Assembly (NCBI GenBank): GCA_964538875.1
Contig: CAZIHO010000091.1
Span: 1-14,781 of the forward strand
Source of the DNA: CAZIHO01 sp964538875
GTDB taxonomy: Bacteria; Pseudomonadota; Gammaproteobacteria; Chromatiales; Chromatiaceae
Direction of reading: 5' to 3'
Length of the DNA stretch: 14,781 bases
The notes beneath the pieces were generated by a model, which was given only the letters and a program-made list of their open reading frames with translations, ran no database searches and had not been told where the DNA came from. A program made the translations under genes and the position numbers. Shown here one piece after another: positions 12,098-14,781 of this stretch (positions are counted from its first letter, which is position 1; each line of letters begins with the position of its first letter).

Positions 12098-13834
12098 ATG
12101 CATATAGATAATTTTCTTTTTTCGACGGTACTGGTGCTGGCGGTGGCGTCCATCGCCGTAGCCCTGTCTGGCCGCCTGGGGTTGGGGTCGGTGCTGGGAC
12201 TACTGATCGCCGGTATCGTGGTGGGACCCCACACCCCCGGCCCGGTCCTGACCAACCAGGTCGAAGATCTCCGCCATTTCACCGAACTGGGCGTGGTCCT
12301 GCTCATGTTCCTGATCGGACTGGAAATGCGGCCCGCCCGGCTGTGGTCCCTGCGGCGGGAGGTGTTTGGACTCGGCTCCCTGCAAATCCTGTTATCGGCG
12401 GCCCTGATCGCCGGCTTGGAAATCTGGATGGACATTCCCTGGAAGCAGGCCCTGTTGACGGGTCTGACCCTGGCTCTGTCTTCCACCGCGTTTGTGATGC
12501 AGATCCTGCGGGAGCGGGGCGAAATCGCCAGCCGCCACGGCCAGGCCGCCTTTTCGGTGCTGCTGATGCAGGACTTGGCGGTGGTGCCCCTGCTGGCCCT
12601 GGTGCCCCTGCTGGCCGAGCAACCGGACCTGGCCAGCCCAAGCCCCTGGTGGCGGGAACTGACCCTGGTGGTGGGCGCCCTCGCGCTATTGTGGGCGTTT
12701 GGCCGCTACCTGGTGCCCCAATCCTTGGAACACCTGGCCCGCCAGCGCAACCGGGAGGGTTTCCTGCTGGTAGCCCTGCTGGCGGTATTTCTGGCCGCTT
12801 GGGCCATGCAGCAGGTGGGCCTGTCCATGGCCCTGGGCGCGTTCCTGATGGGCATGTTGCTATCCAGTTCCCGCTATCACTATCAGATAGAAGCACGGGT
12901 GGAGCCCTTCAAGGGCCTGCTCATGAGCCTGTTCTTCGTGGCGGTGGGTATGTCCGTGGAACCGGCGGCGATTCTCGCCGATCCCGGCTATTTCCTGCGC
13001 CAGGTCCTGGTGATTTTGGCGGCCAAACTGCTGGTGCTATTCCTGCTCGGGCTGGCGTTCGGCCATCGGCTGGCCGGTTCCCTGCGCCTCACCTCCCTGC
13101 TGGCCCAGGCAGGGGAATTCGGCTTCGTGCTGTTCGGCGCCGCCAAGGCCGCCCAACTGATTCCCGACCAAGCTTTCGTAGTGGCAGTGAGTGTCATTTC
13201 CGCCAGTCTGTTGGTGACGCCCCTGCTGGTCAGCCTGGGCGCGGCGGCAGCGGCGCGTCTGGAACCCAAGCTCAGCGGACCCAAGCTGCCGGCCCTGACC
13301 GGCGAGGCACCAGGGGACCGGCCGGTGATGCTGGCCGGTCATGGCCGGGTCGGGCATACCGTGGCGGTCATTCTCAAAAGCACCGGCATTCCCTTCATCG
13401 CCTTCGACAAGGACCCGGAGCGAGTCGCCAAGGGCAAGGCGGACGGTTTCCCGGTCTACTTCGGGGACGTTTCAGACCCCTCTCTGTGGGACGCGGCGGG
13501 CGTGGAACGGGCAGCCCTGGTGGTCATGACCATCGACCAACCCCTGGTGGCCCTGCGGGTGGTGTCCCACCTGCGGGATGCCTATCCCCGGGTGCCGGTG
13601 GTATCCCGGGCCCGGGACCTGGAAGCCTGCGGACATCTGTTGGAAGCCGGCGCCGCCTATGCCTTTCCGGAAGCGGTGGAAAGCAGCCTGCGCCTAGGCG
13701 CCCAAGTGCTGGAAATGATCGGCGTTCCCCAGGAAAACGTAGACCAACTGCTACAGGGCGTGCGCCAAGACGATTACGTCCTGGTCAGCGAGGAGCCGGG
13801 CCCCGGTACGGCGGGCGGCCACCCGCCCCATTGA
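12098..13834 (+). CDS. KefB/KefC-type monovalent cation:proton antiporter (CPA2) with TrkA-N domain
   Basis: A 578-residue inner-membrane protein. Residues about 5-385 hold the CPA2 transport domain with some 12 membrane helices: LGLGSVLGLLIAGIVVGP, LMFLIGLEMRPARLW, and VLLMQDLAVVPLLALVPLL with the helix-break Gln158-Asp159. Then comes a TrkA-N Rossmann domain with GHGRVG (414-419) and AFDKDPERV. Kef proteins expel K+ in exchange for H+ or Na+ during electrophile stress and are held shut by glutathione. Here the cytosolic gating loop that reads HALESDIEPFKG in E. coli KefC is HYQIEARVEPFKG, so the acidic core is altered and glutathione control may differ. An in-frame TTG at 12092 would add two residues; the ATG at 12098 is preferred. 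No KefF/KefG-like partner is adjacent, but an OYE flavoenzyme follows. Confidence 0.92.
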   Translation: MHIDNFLFSTVLVLAVASIAVALSGRLGLGSVLGLLIAGIVVGPHTPGPVLTNQVEDLRHFTELGVVLLMFLIGLEMRPARLWSLRREVFGLGSLQILLSAALIAGLEIWMDIPWKQALLTGLTLALSSTAFVMQILRERGEIASRHGQAAFSVLLMQDLAVVPLLALVPLLAEQPDLASPSPWWRELTLVVGALALLWAFGRYLVPQSLEHLARQRNREGFLLVALLAVFLAAWAMQQVGLSMALGAFLMGMLLSSSRYHYQIEARVEPFKGLLMSLFFVAVGMSVEPAAILADPGYFLRQVLVILAAKLLVLFLLGLAFGHRLAGSLRLTSLLAQAGEFGFVLFGAAKAAQLIPDQAFVVAVSVISASLLVTPLLVSLGAAAAARLEPKLSGPKLPALTGEAPGDRPVMLAGHGRVGHTVAVILKSTGIPFIAFDKDPERVAKGKADGFPVYFGDVSDPSLWDAAGVERAALVVMTIDQPLVALRVVSHLRDAYPRVPVVSRARDLEACGHLLEAGAAYAFPEAVESSLRLGAQVLEMIGVPQENVDQLLQGVRQDDYVLVSEEPGPGTAGGHPPH

Positions 13835-13859
13835 GTGATGCCTCGCCCGCGCCTAGGAT
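13831..13859 (+). promoter_or_regulatory. Probable sigma-70 promoter of the OYE-family gene
   Basis: TTGAGT (13831-13836), exactly 17 bases, then TAGGAT (13854-13859), each matching four of six consensus positions. The -35 overlaps the stop codon of the antiporter gene. It would give a leader of about 45 bases before the ATG at 13910. Confidence 0.4.
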
Positions 13860-13909
13860 GAGCGCCGCCCGCTTCCCTGTCCACATAAATAACCAGGATA
13901 TTTCCGCCC

Positions 13910-14781
13910 ATGCAGCACCTATTCCAGCCCCTCACGGCCGGCGCGCTACGCCTGCCCAACCGCATCCTGATGGCGCCCCTGACCCGCGCCCGGGCCGAGG
14001 CCGGACATACCCCCGGCCCCCTCATGGCCACTTACTATGCCCAGCGGGCCAGCGCCGGCCTCATCATCGCCGAGGCAACCATGGCCATGGCCGGCCATTC
14101 TGCGTTCTGGAACGAACCCGGCATCTACTCGGACGCCCAAATCGCCGGCTGGAAACAAATCACCGACGCCGTACATGCCGCCGGCGGGCGCATGGTCCTG
14201 CAAATCTGGCACGGTGGACGCGCCTGTCACCCGCTGCTCAATGAGGGCGCTCAGCCGGTGGCCCCGTCCCCCATCGCCATCAGCGACGACCAAGTCCACA
14301 CCCCCCAGGGCAAACAACCCTACGCAGTGCCCAGGGAACTGGCGGACGACGAACTGCCCGCCATCGTCGCCGGCTTCGCCCAGGCCGCCGCCAACGCCAA
14401 AGCGGCCGGCTTCGACGGCATAGAAATCCACGGCGCCAACGGCTACCTGCTGGACCAATTCCTCCGGGACGGCTCCAACCACCGCACCGGCCCCTACGGC
14501 GGCCCCCTGGAAAACCGCGCCCGCCTGCTGCTGGAAGTGCTGGCCGCCGTCAGCCAAGTCTGGGGCAGCGGCCGGGTGGGCCTGCGCCTATCGCCCCTCA
14601 ACAGTTACAACAGCATGCAGGACAGCGACCCCGTGGGCCTCACCACCTGGCTAGCCCGGCGCCTCAAGGAGTTCCAACTCGCCTACCTGCACCTGATGCG
14701 GGGAGACCTATACGGCCTGCAACAGGGTGACGTACTCACCCCGGCCCGGGAACACTTCGACGGCGTGTTGATCGCCAACAT
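13910..14781 (+). CDS. Old Yellow Enzyme family FMN alkene reductase (NemA-like), cut by the right edge
   Basis: The first 290 codons of a protein usually about 350-370 residues long; the C-terminus is outside the window. OYE enzymes carry FMN and use NAD(P)H to reduce activated C=C bonds, N-ethylmaleimide, quinones or nitro compounds in the cytoplasm. Hallmarks seen: NRILMAPLTRARAE at 17-30 with the FMN-tuning Thr25, ASAGLIIAEAT at 47-57, QIWHGGR at 98-104 with Gln98, and IHGANGYLLDQFL at 173-185. The last holds the substrate-binding His174/Asn177 pair and proton-donor Tyr179. SNHRTGPYGGPLENRARL at 189-206 is also typical. The His/Asn pair is as in yeast OYE1, whereas E. coli NemA has His/His. 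An AGGA ribosome site lies about 12 bases before the ATG. It sits 75 bases behind the Kef-type antiporter. Confidence 0.94.
   Translation, partial: MQHLFQPLTAGALRLPNRILMAPLTRARAEAGHTPGPLMATYYAQRASAGLIIAEATMAMAGHSAFWNEPGIYSDAQIAGWKQITDAVHAAGGRMVLQIWHGGRACHPLLNEGAQPVAPSPIAISDDQVHTPQGKQPYAVPRELADDELPAIVAGFAQAAANAKAAGFDGIEIHGANGYLLDQFLRDGSNHRTGPYGGPLENRARLLLEVLAAVSQVWGSGRVGLRLSPLNSYNSMQDSDPVGLTTWLARRLKEFQLAYLHLMRGDLYGLQQGDVLTPAREHFDGVLIAN

Noticed and set aside
12343..14244. A 633-codon open frame on the plus strand in another phase across the Kef-type and OYE genes
   Set aside because: Its product is a Gly/Pro/Arg-rich low-complexity sequence. It spans two clear protein families read in other phases. 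Such long shadows are normal in high-GC DNA.

Overview
The window is a GC-rich stretch with dense, ordinary-looking bacterial genes. It most likely comes from a gammaproteobacterium. The main pointers are a class I adenylate cyclase (CyaA), a full-length proofreading DNA polymerase I, a KefB/KefC-type antiporter and an Old Yellow Enzyme. A DabA-type inorganic-carbon transporter suggests an organism that needs concentrated CO2/bicarbonate, such as a sulfur oxidiser, another chemolithoautotroph or a methanotroph-like bacterium. Genus cannot be read from the sequence.

Left part, minus strand (4526 down to 1): a tight four-gene run with gaps of 8, 19 and 1 bases. It reads CoA-binding protein, then a stand-alone RelA/SpoT-like HD hydrolase, then a NuoM-like proton-channel subunit, then DabA. 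DabA runs off the left edge, and its first 670 codons are open. The last two genes form a two-part, ion-gradient-driven inorganic-carbon pump of the DAB type. The first two look like nucleotide or CoA-responsive partners.

Middle (4527-4991): a 465-base gap, unusually structured. It holds a very strong minus-strand rho-independent terminator, preceded by three perfect hairpins, two of them with C-rich loops. Upstream of these lie an AT-rich promoter-like patch and a perfect 12-bp palindrome. This looks like a small-RNA gene just downstream of polA, the place where Spot 42 and ErsA sit in other gammaproteobacteria. polA itself (minus, 7697-4992) follows.

Right part, plus strand: a MazG-like nucleotide pyrophosphohydrolase diverges from polA across 103 bases. 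Next come a PAS/GGDEF-like protein with a ruined cyclase site but a correctly placed RxxD inhibitory-site motif, and, six bases on, a class I adenylate cyclase. A Kef-type cation/proton antiporter and an Old Yellow Enzyme family reductase, cut by the right edge, complete the row. The GGDEF-like/CyaA pair suggests a link between c-di-GMP and cAMP signalling. The Kef/OYE pair suggests electrophile or redox-stress defence.

No tRNA, rRNA, insertion sequence, phage gene or CRISPR array is visible.
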